Positions 35,196 through 47,888 are shown, numbered from the stretch's first letter. The stretch: DNA of 64,000 nucleotides from Gautieria morchelliformis (GCA_015179125.1 WHVA01000219.1:111162-175161); one strand, 5' to 3'. Notes: a model not told the origin generated them from the sequence alone. Made by a program: numbers and translations.

Positions 35196-37418
35196 AATCA
35201 GTGTGGCCACCTTCAAACTAATCATGAAACTCAGCGAAGAAGAAACGTTCATGTTAAACATGCACCCTACCATCCCCGAACCGGCTTCGCTTCGCACTGT
35301 AGGCAATGCACCAGCTCCGACTACACTCCTTCACAAAAACCCCCTACGGAAGGATGAGTTAGAGATGTTCAGAACAGTGGTACCAGAGGAGTACCACGAC
35401 TTCTTGGATATTTTCTCGCATGCTAAAGCCAAAGACTTGCCCCCACATCGCCCTTATGACCACACCATCGAAATCGAGAATGATGGCACACCACCTCACA
35501 GTCCCATATACCCACTCTCGAACAGCCAATTAGAAGTGCTCCGCAACTACCTCGAGGATATGCTTGGCAAGGGATTCATCCACTCCTCCCAGTCGCCCGG
35601 TGGTGCCCCTGTTGTGTTTGCGAAGAAGAAGGATGGTACACTGCAAATGTGTGTGGACTACCGAGGGTTGAATCGTATCACGCAAAAGAACAAGTACCCT
35701 ATCCCACTGATTCCAAGCCTTATTGACCAACTCAAAATCACGAACATCTATACCAAATTCGACCTTCGCGCCGGGTTCAACAATGTTCGGATCGCCTCTG
35801 GACAAGAGTGGAAAACAGCCTTCCGAACTTGATATGGGTCCTTTGAATATCTGGTCATGCTGTTCGGATTGACGAATGCCCCAGCTAATTTTCAGCACTT
35901 CATGAATGATATCTTCCAAGACATGGCTGACGTCTTCATTGTAGTCTACCTCGATGACATCCTTATCTTCTCCAAGAACAGGAAAGATCACTTGGAACAT
36001 GTCCAAATCATCCTTGCCCATCTCCAGAAGCACAACCTCTTCATAAAGCCAGAGAAGTGCCTCTTCCATTCAGACTGGGTCGAATTCCTCGGATTCATCA
36101 TCTCTCCTGCTGGGGTCTCCATGGACGTCGAAAAGACAGCTGCCATCACAAAGTGGCCTATACCGATGAACATTCACGAAGTCCAATCGTTCCTGGGCTT
36201 TGCGAACTTCTACAGAAGATTCATCATTTCGTTCTCAGACATTGTCCTGCCACTCACTCGCTTGACCAGAAAGGATACTCCGTTCGCATGGGAAGCGAAG
36301 CAGCAGGAGGCCTTCGAAGCACTCAAAGCTGTGTTCTCAAAATCCCCAGTCCTCATCCACTTCAACCCGAGTAACCCCATCGTCATCGAGACAGACACCT
36401 CCAACTACGCCATCACCGCTATCATCTTGCAGATCACCCCCTCCGATGGCGATATCCACCCAATCGCCTTCTATTCACCAGGAATATGACAAAGAGCTTC
36501 TCACCATCTTCTGTGCTTTCAAACAATGGCGAAACTACCTCGAAGGGGCATCCCACATCATCCTTGTCCTCTCCGACCACAAAAACCTTGAGTACTTCGC
36601 AACTACAAAGCAGCTGACCCAATGACAGGTTCGATGGTCCGAACACCTGGCAGGTTTCAACTACATCATTCGTTACCGAGCTGGGTGACTTGGCACGAAG
36701 CATGATGCATTGAGCTGTCGGGGCAACGTGTACCCTAAAGGGGGGATGGTGCTTACGCATTGGCAAATCCCCACAACTTCCAGTTGATGTTTAAGACCAG
36801 GCAACTCATTCGCGCCATCATCCTTGACTCTGAATCACTGTTGACATCCATCCAACTGGGCCAGTTGACCGATCCCTTGTCCTCAGCCCACATCACTCGT
36901 CTCCAGTCTCAGTCAATGGCAATCACCCTTCCGAACGCGAAGCCAGACCCCTGGTCACTTGGAGAGGATGCCAAAACGCTGTTGTACAAACAGAAAACAT
37001 ATGTCCCCGATCATAATGATATTCGCTTGGACATCCTTCGCTCGCTGCATGACCATCAGTTAGCAGGCCACCCAGGGATCAGCAAGATGATGAAGAACAT
37101 TCGGAGACAGTATCATTGGCCGAATATGTCCACTTTCATCACCAACTACATCGGCTCCTGTTCCAAGTGTCGCCACGCTAAATCTATTCATCACAAACCC
37201 TTCAGTCCTCTTCGCTTCCTGCCCATCAGCCAACGACCTTGGGACTTGATCTCCATGGACTTCATCGAGGGACTCCCCCCGTCAGATGGACACGACATGA
37301 TCCTCGTCATTGTTGACAGACTAACGAAGATGGCTCTGTTCATTCCAACATTCTCAGACATCGATTCAGGAGATGTCGCCATGCTCTTACTTCGCCACAT
37401 ATTCACTAAACACGGTAG

Positions 37419-37916
37419 TGTAGTAGACAGGAATTATAGGCAGTAGGTATGGACTTGTTGCTCAAAAGAATAGACTAGAAATTAATTCACTCTCTCAGTG
37501 AATTTAGTTGTCACTATAAATATATTATACACTACCTAGAAATTAATTCACTACAGAGGATTTCTAGGTCAATAAATCGAAAGAACACTAGACTAATTTA
37601 CTTGCCTCTCTCAGTGAATTTAGTTGTCACTGAGAGAGGGGGAAATCTGTCTCACTGTGCATGTACTACTACCCGGCCATTTAGCGCCCAAGAGCTCGCG
37701 TGTCGAAGTCATTTCAGACTCCGCTAGGTGCAGCCGCTTGTGAAAATAGAAATAACAAAATGAAATGGAGAGGTAGGGAGTGACTGGAAAACTTCGAAAA
37801 TAATCAAAGAAATGGATGCATGGTACAAGAACAATGTGAGAAGAGATTGAAAAACCATAGAACAAATTGAATATATTATGCTTGATTTTGGTGCAGGAGC
37901 ATAAATGCACCCAACA
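37419..37916. repeat. solo LTR family S, copy 2, 498 bp, target duplication GGTAG
   Basis: Same ends and length as 28468-28965, flanked by GGTAG at 37414-37418 and 37917-37921. It sits in the integrase of gypsy element 3, so it is younger than that element's insertion. Confidence 0.92.
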
Positions 37917-39195
37917 GGTAGTCCCAGTGTCATCATCTCCAATCGAGGGAAGCACTTCACATCTCGATTCTGGACCTCGCTCTGCTAAATCCTCAGCATC
38001 AAAGGCAACCTTTCTACAGCCTACCACCCCCAAACCGATGGACAGACCGAACGAGTGAACCAAATCCTAGAGCAGTACCTTCAAGTCTACATCAACTACC
38101 AGCAGGATGACTGGGTCAACCTCCTCCCTCTCGCTGAATTCACCTACAACAACACAGCCAATTCGGCAACCCAGGTCACACCCTTCTTCGCCAACAAGGG
38201 CTTCCATCCGAAGCTCGAAGTATCTCTCACTTCAGTCGCCTCTGAAGATGCTTATCGCTAGTCGGCAGATCTCAAGGACCTTCACCAGTACCTTCAAGAT
38301 CAAATACAGAAATCAATTACCCAGTACACTTCAGCCACAACCAGTCGCCGCATTCCGATCCCTGAATTTCAGGTCGGTGACAGAGTATGGCTTGACTCGC
38401 GAAATATTCGCACAAAACAGCCTTCAAAGAAACTCGACCACCGAAGACTTGGCCCATATCCTATCACAGCTAAAATATCTTCTCATGCGTTTCGCTTAGG
38501 CTTACCTTTGGACCTTTGCGGCACCGCGGGCTCCACCTGCTTGTGACTTGCTGGACCGTAAAGGCAGAGACAGAAACCCATCAGAATCCTCATTGTCAAC
38601 ACTAGTCCGTGCCAAATACTATGCTAGTGTGTTAGTACACAATCAGAGCCGCATGCAAACAAAGGCTTACTTTGTTTTCGTTCACGAAGACTTCAAGACA
38701 CATGAAAGTGCCTTTAGTAAGCCGAGTAGCTTCTTTCGTAGTAGTTAAGAAGTAAGCACGATCGGCACCCTTTGCATAGGTGTCATATCCACCCTGTGTT
38801 TCATGTATCCCTTCTCGAACGCACCACAACATCTACTATCCCAGGGCGACATGCAGACCCTCCACCACCTATCGAAATTGACTCTACCAACGAATACGAA
38901 ATCACGAAATCCTCGATAGCCGCATTCGCCGAAAGAGATTGGAGTACCTAGTAGAATGGAAGGGATACAAACACACCCCCGAGGCTACGTCTTGGGAACC
39001 CTCTTCGAATGTGACTAATTCGGCTTGCAGACTCGCCAAATTTCATGTGAAGTATACCAAGAAACCCAAAGCTTAGAACCTCGTAGAAATCCAAGAAAAT
39101 ATGCCTCTGTTCATATTACATCTAGAAAATCAACTTCATTAATACTCCCGTCACTATCGCCTAGACCCCCTTATTCTACTAAGGTCCCCTTTAGT

Positions 39196-40024
39196 TCATT
39201 CAACTCCACCATCAGACACCCCAACCTCTGAACCATCTTCTCCACCAGCCCTTCGGCGGTTCGCGGGGATGTTCAAAAGCCGTTTGCAATATCTAGCCAT
39301 TGCCTCAAAGAGGCTCCTCGGCCTCGGCACATCGCTTTCCTCAGCAGGGTGAAAGAACATACATGGTCGCTTCGGCCGCATGATGGGTTCTACAGCTGGT
39401 GGCGATTTGCTCGGACCCACGGCCGGTTGCGAGCTAGGCACGGAAACTTCGCCAGGATCAAGAGTGCGGTTAGCTTGCCTATCACACAACGGATTTCAGA
39501 GCCATACAGTCTGAGCCTTCCCCAGTCCTTTCCGCCTCTTTGGACCCCTTTGATGGGTACAGCGACAGAACAGAACACATGGCCAAATCAATCTCAGCCT
39601 CCACAGGTACCAGGTGCAGGACACATGCTTGACTCTCCAGCTGCACCCTCACTTCCCGTATCTCTTTTGCCAACTCCTCCGCCTCGGGTGGTCGTTCAAC
39701 CTTTGGGTCAACCACTTCCTCGACGTGCAGCACCTTCCGAAGTTCAGCCTAGACCTCACGAATGAGCAGACAACTGATGGGGATGGGAAGATAACTACTC
39801 ACCTGAACTTCCACTGCATCGTCCACCCATGGCTCCAAATCTTCATGCGACTCCCCCCAAAACTCAGGCCGAACCTTCAGTATCGCCTGCGATCGATCAA
39901 GGAGTGGTGGGTACCTAGGAGTCGTCATAGGGACCCATGCGTCTAGCTTGGGTGCTTGGATGAGTCCTGAAGTTCCATTCCGTGCAGCATTTTTTAACAG
40001 GAGGCGGAACCATGCACGGACCAC
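39196..40024 (-). other. antisense frames downstream of gypsy pol
   Basis: Minus-strand frames in the gap between the chromodomain and the 3' LTR read like worn protein: PLLDRSQAILKVRPEFWGESHEDLEPWVDDAVEVQV, then an acidic helical part, then PRSLFEAMARYCKRLLNIPANRR near 39300. I recognise no domain. It may be an extra antisense gene of this element family or a captured host fragment. Broken. Confidence 0.35.
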
Positions 40025-40140
40025 ACAACAAGGCAGGGCCCAGACCTTAGAGATCCCATCGGGAGACCCATTATGTCTTTAATGCTCTTCCCCACCCTAG
40101 GATGCAACATCATTGGACTCCGAAGCTAGGAGGGGGGCAC

Positions 40141-41170
40141 TGTCATGACCCATATATTTCCCTTGCCCCACTGTCTCTGTTCCTCCTCTCATCATTCTTC
40201 TTGCATCTTCGCCTGAGTTCGCCATACCCTCCGACCACTCCCCAACTATGTTTGTTCCACTCGCTCTTCACCACATTCGCTGAATGACCATTTGCTAACC
40301 GCATCATTCGCCAGCAGGCACACCATCAGACACGATCGACGCCCTTTACCCGGCATGATGGTTCATCACTGGCCCCATCACCTTCTCGATCCATCCCCTT
40401 TAGGTGTTCATATGGCCGGGATACATTCGCGGGACATCCTACCCATAGATCATGTGGGATCAACACAGCAGACGAAGAGCCCGTGCAGGGTGGTGTATAT
40501 GCAGGTTCCAAGGTGTGTTTTCATACATAGGGGCCTTTGCCCTCTTTCCTCTCCGTCATTTCATGTTCGCACCCTTCTCCCACTCTATTGTATGTTTATT
40601 TCATCTATGTTGTATCATGACTACGCACCCCTATCCAACCCTAACTCACGACGGCCTCTTTCCTATTCGCTGATACCTTACGAGCATTCGATATAAGTAG
40701 TTTACATTCGCATGTATATTCCTCAGTTCAATTATCATACGTCCATCTTGTGCAAACTTGACCTCGCTGTGATCATCGTCTTGAGCCTTCTCCTGTAGAT
40801 TCCTATCTTCGACCAGAAGAGGACTTAGGCATCACTGGTGAGTTCTCATACTTCATCTTCGTTACCTTAGCCTTCGAATTATTTTCTGTGCTGTTGGCGA
40901 AGGGCTCCGAAGGAGCGCCTTTGCCGGCAAAAGGATTGTCACTACTTAGACAACCTTTCCGAGACACCTTGCACGTTACATCGTCAAGTGCCACGGGCTA
41001 TTTCACTATGACTGTAGATAGGGCGAGCTCCGTTCGGGCAGCCCTCTTATCTTGTGCACATTTATTGGTTCACCCCCTTCGCCGAACGGCATACTTATTC
41101 GCACAAGTCATTCGGGCATTCACTGTGTTCACTAATACACGATATTAATGCCTAAAAACCAATCTTGACA
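40141..41170 (+). repeat. 3' LTR of gypsy element 3 (1030 bp)
   Basis: Begins TGTCATGACC directly after AGGAGGGGGGCAC and ends CAATCTTGACA; the TGTCA/TGACA ends are a perfect inverted pair. A TATAAGTAG-like box lies at about 40690. Confidence 0.8.
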
Positions 41171-41486
41171 CCTTGAGACCTGTATACATCTTACCCTGCA
41201 CAGACTCTTGGTCTAACGGGTCGATCCTGCACAATCTATGGGTAGGATGTTCCGTGAATGCATGCTGGCCATAGGAACACCCAAAGGGGTGATGGGGCCA
41301 GTGATGAACCATCACACCAGTTCAAGGATGTTGATTGTGTTTGATGGTGTGACTACTGGCAAACGATGCGAGTAGCCAAATGGTCATTCGGTGAACCTGG
41401 CGGGTGGAGAACAGAGAGAACATAGAGATGGAGGGATGAAAGGGAAAATAGGGGGTAACTTGATACAATAATAAACCGGTCATGAC
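41171..41486 (-). repeat. partial LTR of the same family, inverted against the first
   Basis: The minus strand from 41486 reads TGTCATGACCGG and matches the first 330 bases of the 40141 LTR (GAATGACCATTTG.CTA, GATGGTTCATCACTGGCCCC). It abuts the end of that LTR, giving a head-on pair of LTRs about 0.7 kb apart. Confidence 0.75.
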
Positions 41487-41689
41487 AACGGTGCACCAAT
41501 GGCTAGCACTTGGTGTTGGGTGCAAGTGACATCCAATGGGATGTGTTGAGCGATGGCGCCACCCGTTGTGTGACAATACGCAACAGCATGTGGTGCTTAT
41601 CAAGAGTGGGTAGGAGTGGCCGTGAGCGCTTCAAATGGTTAGTTTCCGGCATTGACTGGCAAAAGTCAGTTGCCATTGATGCTGAGGGG

Positions 41690-42400
41690 CACCAGGGCCA
41701 GTGACCATGTATTACTTGTCTGGCGGTGCATGCAGGTGCCTGGTATGCACTGCACATTCTATGGGCCATGGACACCCTGCTCCCGGCACATGTGCTGCCT
41801 ACTGCATCACTGCTCACAGCGCTTCTCGGATCAAGTTACATGTGCAAGTTCCCCCACATACCTGCTTCATCTACACTTGATCCACTGGTGAATAGTTGAG
41901 TTGCCGTGCACACTAAATCTTATACCGTAATCAACGCTCAGATGCTCATGCATCTACAACTTGCCCGCATGGGCCAAAGTTCCATCCCTACCATCCACCC
42001 TACATGAGCAGATCTCCACCCATCTCTGAGTGGCTATTTCCTTTTCCATTCCATCAACCTCCGAATGACTCAGCTAAATTACCTAATTGCACCCCACATA
42101 TGCTGCTGCAGCATGGGAACTAACAATAGCACCATGTGTATACAGATGGAGGGCCCTAAGATGAAAGGCCCTCATGCTCCAGTGAGTCTGTCTTTCTCCC
42201 AATCCTGTTACCGTCCACATCAAAGACCACTGCAGCAGGCAGGCTGAACAACTGTAAGGGCAATGATAAGGGCACCTTAGTCTAGTAGCCCAATCCTTGA
42301 CTCTCCACCCTGAAGCATTCCTGCAGGAATGAGGGCAATCAAAGTTGTAGGAAAGCCTCTTTCAATGCATGTATAATATGCCAGAAGTCAAATTACTATG
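41690..42400 (+). repeat. duplicated receptor 5' flank, copy 1
   Basis: Matches 48880-49540 in the same orientation (CTTATACCGTAATCAACGCTCAGA, CATCTACAACTTGCC, GAGCAGATCTCCACCC, AAAGGCCCTCATGCTCCA). Its last 150 bases also match the 5' end of the receptor gene (CATTCCTGCAGGAAT...AATCAAAGTTG..GGAAA). It is thus a third, very short remnant of a receptor gene start on the plus strand, cut at about 42400. Confidence 0.75.
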
Positions 42401-42409
42401 ATAGCAGGA

Positions 42410-42715
42410 GATCCAGTATCTGTGTATCAATGAGTATTTGCCCTGGGAAACTTATGGGGCCTCTCTGCACTGCATCCATGAAGTCCCATGCTCAAACTGG
42501 CTGAGGTCAAGCTTTGTGGGCCCCTTCCCAATGACAGCAGTATTTGTTGGCCAGTACAAACCTAACTGAGACCAGGGTGGGACCCAGAATAAATGTTTTG
42601 AGGGTGAGTTGAGTATCCAGCCATTTTGGAGCCATGAGTCATGTCGAAACCCAGGCCCTGTACCTGTACAAAGGGTATTAGCAGATGTCGTCATGTCCCA
42701 ACAAATAAAGATAAC
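42410..42715 (+). repeat. dispersed 3'-flank repeat R, copy 1
   Basis: Shared with 52440-53320 (split by an MITE) and 60950-61170: TTTGCCCTGGGAA, GTCCCATGCTCAAA, GACCCAGAATAAA, CAGCCATTTT, GAGTCATGTCGAAACCCAG. Here it lies directly behind the stop codon of the receptor gene, in opposite orientation to it. Confidence 0.75.
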
Positions 42716-42717
42716 AG

Positions 42718-45700
42718 TTACTGACTAGCCTGACTGGCAAATGGCGCTGCAATGAGCTCCCCGATGTCTGCATTCCACACACGGATCGTCTGGTCAAAAG
42801 AACCGGAGACAATCCGCTTGCCGTCGTGCGAGAACCCCACCGACCTGACCCAGTCGGTGTGGCCTTCGAATGGTGCTGAAATCGCGTCCCCGGTGTCTGC
42901 ATTCCACACACGGATCGTCTTGTCAAAAGACCCGGAGACGATCCGCCTGCCGTCGTGCGAGAACGCCACAGACGTGACCCAGTCGGTGTGGCCTTCGAAT
43001 GGTGCTGAAATCGCCTCCCCGGTGTCTGCATTCCACACACGGATCGTCTTGTCATAAGACCCGGAGACGATCCGCCTGCCGTCGTGCGAGAACGCCACAG
43101 ACGTGACGCAGTCGGTGTGGCCTTCGAATGGTGCTGAAATCGCCGCCCCGGTGTCTGCATTCCACATACGGATCGTGTCATCATAAGACCCGGAGACGAT
43201 CCGCTTGCCGTCGTGCGAGAACGCCACAGACGTGACGCAGTCAGTGTGGCCTTCGAATGGTGCTGAAATGGCCTCCCCGGTGTCTGCATTCCACATACGG
43301 ATTGTGTCGTCATCAGACCCAGAGACGATGCGCTTGCCATCATGCGAGAACGCGACCGACGTGACCATGTCGGTGTGGCCTTCGAATGGTGCTGAAATCA
43401 CCTCCCCGGTGTCTGCATTCCACACACGGATCGTGGCGTCATCAGACCCGGAGACGACGCGCTTGCCATCATGCGAGAACGCGACCGATGTGACCACGTC
43501 GATGTGGCCTTCGAATGGTGCTGAAATCGCCTCCCCGGTGGCTGCATTCCACACACGGATCGTCTTGTCATAAGACCCAGAGACGATCCGCTTGCAGTCA
43601 TACGAGAACCCCACCGACGTGACCATGTCGGTGTGGCCCTCGAATGGTGCTGAGATCGCCTCCCCGGTGTCTGCATTCCACACACGGATCGTCTTGTCAC
43701 CAGACCCGGAGAGGATGCGCCTGCCGTCGTGCGAGAACGCCACCGACGTGACCATGTGGGTGTGGCCTTCGAATGGTGCTGAAATCGCCTCCCCGGTGTC
43801 TGCATTCCACACACGGATTGTCTTGTCATAAGACCCGGAGACGATCCGCTTGCAGTCGTGCGAGAACGCCACCGACGTGACCATGTCGGTGTGGCCCTCG
43901 AATGGTGCTGAAATCGCCTCCCCGGTGTCTGCATTCCACACACGGATCGTCTTGTCAAAAGACCCGGAGACGATCCGCTTGCCGTCGTGCGAGAACCCCA
44001 CCGACCTGACCATGTCGGTGTGGCCCTCGAATGGTGCTGAAATCGCCTCCCCGGTGTCTGCATTCCACACACGGATCGTCTTGTCATAAGATCCGGAGAC
44101 GATCCGCTTGCAGTCGTGCGAGAACCCCACCGACGTGACGATGTGGGTGTGGCCTTCGAATGGTGCTGAAATCGCCTCCCCGGTGTCTGCATTCCACACA
44201 CGGATCGTCTTGTCATAAGACCCGGAGACGATCCGCTTGCCGTCGTGTGAGAACCCCACCGACGTGACGATGTGGGTGTGGCCATCGAATGGTGCTGAAA
44301 TCGCCTCCCCGGTGTCTCCATTCCACACACGGACCGTCTTGTCATAAGACCCGGAGACAATGCGCCTGCCGTCGTGCGAGAACGCCACCGACGTGACCCA
44401 GCCGATGTGGCCTTCGAATGGTGCTGAAATCGCCTCCCCGGTGTCTGCATTCCACACGCGGATCGTGTTGTCATCAGACCCAGAGACGATGCGCTTGCCG
44501 TCGTGCGAGAATGCTACCGATGAGACATCGAGGTTGTGGCCTACCAAGACGTTTTCAATAGCTGGCCACACCTTTAGTTTCCCTTTCTCTATGCGGAGTA
44601 GTCTTGGAAAGTCTGGGAGGTAGGTCTGTGACACTATGGAACTTTCAGGTGCAAGTGGGAGTGCCGACACATAGAGATGAGGTGTGCTCTCCAAGATAAC
44701 GCTCCAGAAAGTAGCCACAAACTTGCGGGTATCCCGTATGAATGCTGTAGTGTCGTTATCCTGAAGTTCATCAGACTCATGTCGGAGCTCATAACAGCTT
44801 GGGCACTCACCTGACTCCAGTCCAATATTGACAAGAGCGCTGTTGAAGCACCGAGTACCTGCTTGATCAGACTCAAAACTTCCAGCCAGTAGAGTAGCTT
44901 AGTCTCGAAGAACTCCTTGACCTTTGCATTTATGCCCGGCGTAAATGTGGTGCCGCGAACATGGTCCGCCCAAAAACGGCAAGAGTAGGAAAGCTGTAAG
45001 GATATATACCTCTTGGTCCGGGTCTCCAAGTCCACAACATCGTCGTTGCGCAGATGCGAAGTTTCAAGCTGACAAATGTTGAAACAAAGCTCATCCTTCA
45101 TCACGCGCAAGCATGAGAGCGCAAGGCCGACATGGTGTAAAGATGTATCGATGTAGTATGCTTTACTCGAGTTGCGATCTGTTAAGAAGTCACGAAAAGA
45201 CGTGTGCAGCAGACTGATTGTGCCAGATTCTTGAGAAGGAAGGCTAAGCAGAGCACCCATAGGTCCAATTATATGTTGAACCTCGGTACCCGAGTTGCCT
45301 TCCTTGTATAATTTCTGCAGGGCAGAAATCGAGAGTGGTTCTCTGGCAGTCAGGATGCAGCCCATCACCAAGCAAAAGCGATCCTTGACATCGTCCGTCA
45401 ATTCATCGTCATCACCGAATATCTGCTTGAGGATACCGACATACAGGTTATCCATCCCACTAAGGTTCTTGACCAAAAGTTTCTGCAGTTGCTGAACGGG
45501 ATCCCGACCACTCTTCCCATCTCCTTTGACAAATCGACAAGCCGTGAACGCCCATTGAAAGTGACCCTCAGATTTATCGACTAATAATTGACACCAGTAA
45601 TGGTTGGGCCATTTGCGTTCGAGGTCCGTAATGTTACCTAGTTGAGCTTCCACAAAGCGTGCGAGGTCATCGGCAGGGTTCGGGTCAATATCCTTCAGGG

Positions 45701-47752
45701 ACATGGAAAGCACGTGCTTCTTCCCAAGTAGGGCATCCAGGATGTCTTTTTCGGCACGGGAGGTGATGAGAACGCGGAAGTTAGGCGGGAGTTCTGCAGC
45801 TTCGTTGCCAAGGACAGACAAGAGACCCTGGCGAGAATCCCGGTCTCCACTCTCATCCAATGCATCAATAACGATAACCGTTGGTCCGACGGACGTTAGC
45901 CCATGGGAGGCGCCTAGAATGAACTTCTGGAACTGCTGACGAGGTATGCGTGTGGTCCGAAGGGCTGTCTGGCCTTTGACCACTTCCACCAACGATGCTT
46001 TGCGTTGTGGGTCCAGATCTGCCAGATCTCGAGCAATAGTGCTAAAGATATTCTCGGGGGATCGCTCTGCCAGACGAGCGCGGTCAAAACAGTATGACGA
46101 TCCGAGACGTTTGAGCCTATTAAATCGTCGAGCGATCTCATGGGCAATCGCAGATTTGCCGGCACCTGCAACATCGTTCAAGAAAAATATCCGGGGGGTG
46201 TCGTCGCTATCCTGGTTGACCCAATCGCAGATCTCCTCAATAACCTTCTTGCGAGTACCCGGTAAACAGCCTTTTTCAGGATCGCATCCAGCTGACCCTG
46301 CATAGGGCATCTCGCTCAGCAGAACTACTTCAGCTGGTTGCAAGGGGTCTTAGGCTCGGGAAAGGCACAAAGTCAGAAAACTCACACAGGTCGCCGATGG
46401 TATCCAGAACACGTAGTACAGAGATTTCGGTATGAATGATGGCGTGTTCCTGTAACGCCGACCTGAGATTCTTGAACGTTTCCCGGTATTGGTCGACCTT
46501 GCTGTCGTCCGACCATAGATTTTTCACGCCTCTTTTCCCTGAACAAAGATCGTCAGCTATGTCCACCTGACAGGGATTCAACATACAGAAATCCCTTTCT
46601 TTTGCGTAGGCGCGAATAAAGTAGCTGCACTCTACCGTCTGATTCGTCAAGGATATGATAATTGGCCTTTGCGATTCAATTTTCTTCAACGGCTCTGCCA
46701 AGTGGACGAACGCATATGTGTCTCCAATGAGTTCCGCCAGCGCATTGATGCTATTATCCCGGTCCCTCTGAGCAATGATCGCCTGGGCCAGACGTCGGAT
46801 ATGTCAACTCAGCTGGTGCATGGGATAGATCTACCTTTGGCACACTAGACAGGATAGACCATGCCATTTTTGCGTAAGGATGGACCTAGAATTAAGTAAA
46901 CCGTGTACATGAGATGATCTGGGAGACCGCCGGCGTTTGAACCATACCTGGGAGATCCCATCCACGATCTCGGTAAACAGCTTGATCCTGTCCAGAAGTG
47001 GATCCCAAGCCGTCATTGTCGGGATGACCGTATTATTGGTGGTGGAAATGACGCCGTCAACAACATTCCCTGCTTCAATAATTCCGGACGGCGCTGGGTT
47101 CATACTATCGACCACTTTCACGTCGCTGACTGCTTCGCTCAACTGGGCCTTCCGCGCCTCGTCGGACGTCGCGAAAGACGTGATGGTGAACTCTAGGACA
47201 GTCTGAACATCATGCATGTTCCCTGCCTTATCCGGCTTTCGTAGTTTCGGAGCAACGGCCCGTGTCCAATGTGTACACGTCATTCCGTCGATGAGCGAAA
47301 AGGACCGACCTCCAGTTGCTCCTTCTGCAAGCAGAAACTCAATTCTTTCCTTCGTACCGCCTATGAAATCATCAGGTCGGATGGTATGATGCCCATATAC
47401 TTCAATTTCCAACACAGAAGACCGAGTCAAGTTGAAGCTGTGGACAGATTTAAGATCACATTGAGACGCTAACGCTGGAATTCACGCACAAATAGAATAG
47501 CTCGTTCCACGAGGCAGTATTGCCTCTCGCAGAAAACGTGGTCTTCTGGGGGGCGTTCTTATCGACGACGAGTTTCACGAAGAACTGACTAGGACGCTTG
47601 CGGAACAGTGAGACATTGGGAAGGTGCTCGCATTTCAAGCCTGTTATCGATCGGCAAGAGTCAGTATACAATAGATAGCGCAACGAAAGAGTCTTTCCAG
47701 CAACTTTGATTCCTGCAGGAATACTTCGGGGTGGAGTGAACAGTTGGCTCAC
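42718..47752 (-). CDS. C2-NACHT-WD40 STAND receptor (HET-E type)
   Basis: Intracellular NLR-like sensor. On the minus strand, exons are 47752(or 47712)-47490, 47437-46948, 46885-46835, 46782-46386, 46333-44811 and 44760-42718. All introns are 50-62 bp GT-AG and all joins keep frame (4767 nt, TAA at 42718). The C2 domain comes first (KCEHLPN..., SVLEIEVYGHH), then the VHPYAKMAWSILSSVPK linker motif encoded by its own 51-nt exon. The NACHT NTPase follows with Walker A NDVAGAGKSAIA and Walker B VIVIDALDE, then a helical part, then 14 WD40 repeats. Nucleotide-driven oligomerisation with the WD40 array as ligand reader is the family model; the ligand is unknown. The start is unresolved: the C2 exon has no in-frame ATG. 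A candidate first exon is 48054-47889 (ATG, GTGAGT donor, matching phase), giving about 1630 aa. Confidence 0.9.
42745..44560 (-). repeat. array of 14 WD40 repeats, 129-bp unit
   Basis: Each unit encodes 43 residues with the consensus GHTDxVTSVAFSHDGKRIVS, then GS.DxTIRVWNADTGEAISAPFE. The units are almost identical at DNA level. Differences cluster at a few sites: the two residues after GHT (DM, HI, DW, DC, HM), A/G in SVAF/SVGF, G/C in HDG/HDC, the residue pair before TIR (YDK, FDK, DDN, DDA, DDD, YDD, FDQ). Fourteen blades suffice for two seven-bladed propellers. Such arrays also create long antisense open frames, which are artefacts. Confidence 0.95.
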
Positions 47753-47888
47753 TAGAGAAGCGATCGTGGACTTACGGTGCTGTCACAGTGCCCTCAGCGT
47801 TGTTCATTGTGCGCAGTGTTCGAGGTGGGTGGTAGACGGAAAAAGACGACGACTCAGAGCTCCGTACTTCGGAACTGTCAGCACTCAC

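Larger units (their letters stand above)
35196..41170 (+). mobile_element. Ty3/gypsy element 3 (chromovirus-like), broken, with 3' LTR
   Basis: Parts on the plus strand: end of protease/RT linker (35.2 kb), reverse transcriptase (35.5-36.1 kb, VYLDDILIF), RNase H (36.3-36.7 kb), integrase (36.9-37.4 and 37.9-38.3 kb), integrase C-terminus (about 38.4 kb), a decayed chromodomain (38.9-39.1 kb), polypurine tract at 40128-40138 and a 1030-bp LTR. A solo LTR (37419-37916) is inserted in the integrase, and an unrelated stretch of about 260 bp lies around 38.57-38.83 kb. Roughly eight breaks. Gag and the 5' LTR are absent. Confidence 0.85.

Noticed and set aside
42752-44623. Long plus-strand open frames across the WD40 array
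   Set aside because: They are antisense shadows of the 129-bp repeats; the minus frame carries the domain signatures.
46330-46350. A frameshift between the C2 and NACHT parts of the receptor
   Set aside because: A 52-bp GTGAGT...CCAG intron (46334-46385) restores frame exactly.
46800-46840. An in-frame TGA just before NACHT
   Set aside because: It lies in an intron (46783-46834); the flanking 51-nt exon gives the conserved linker motif.
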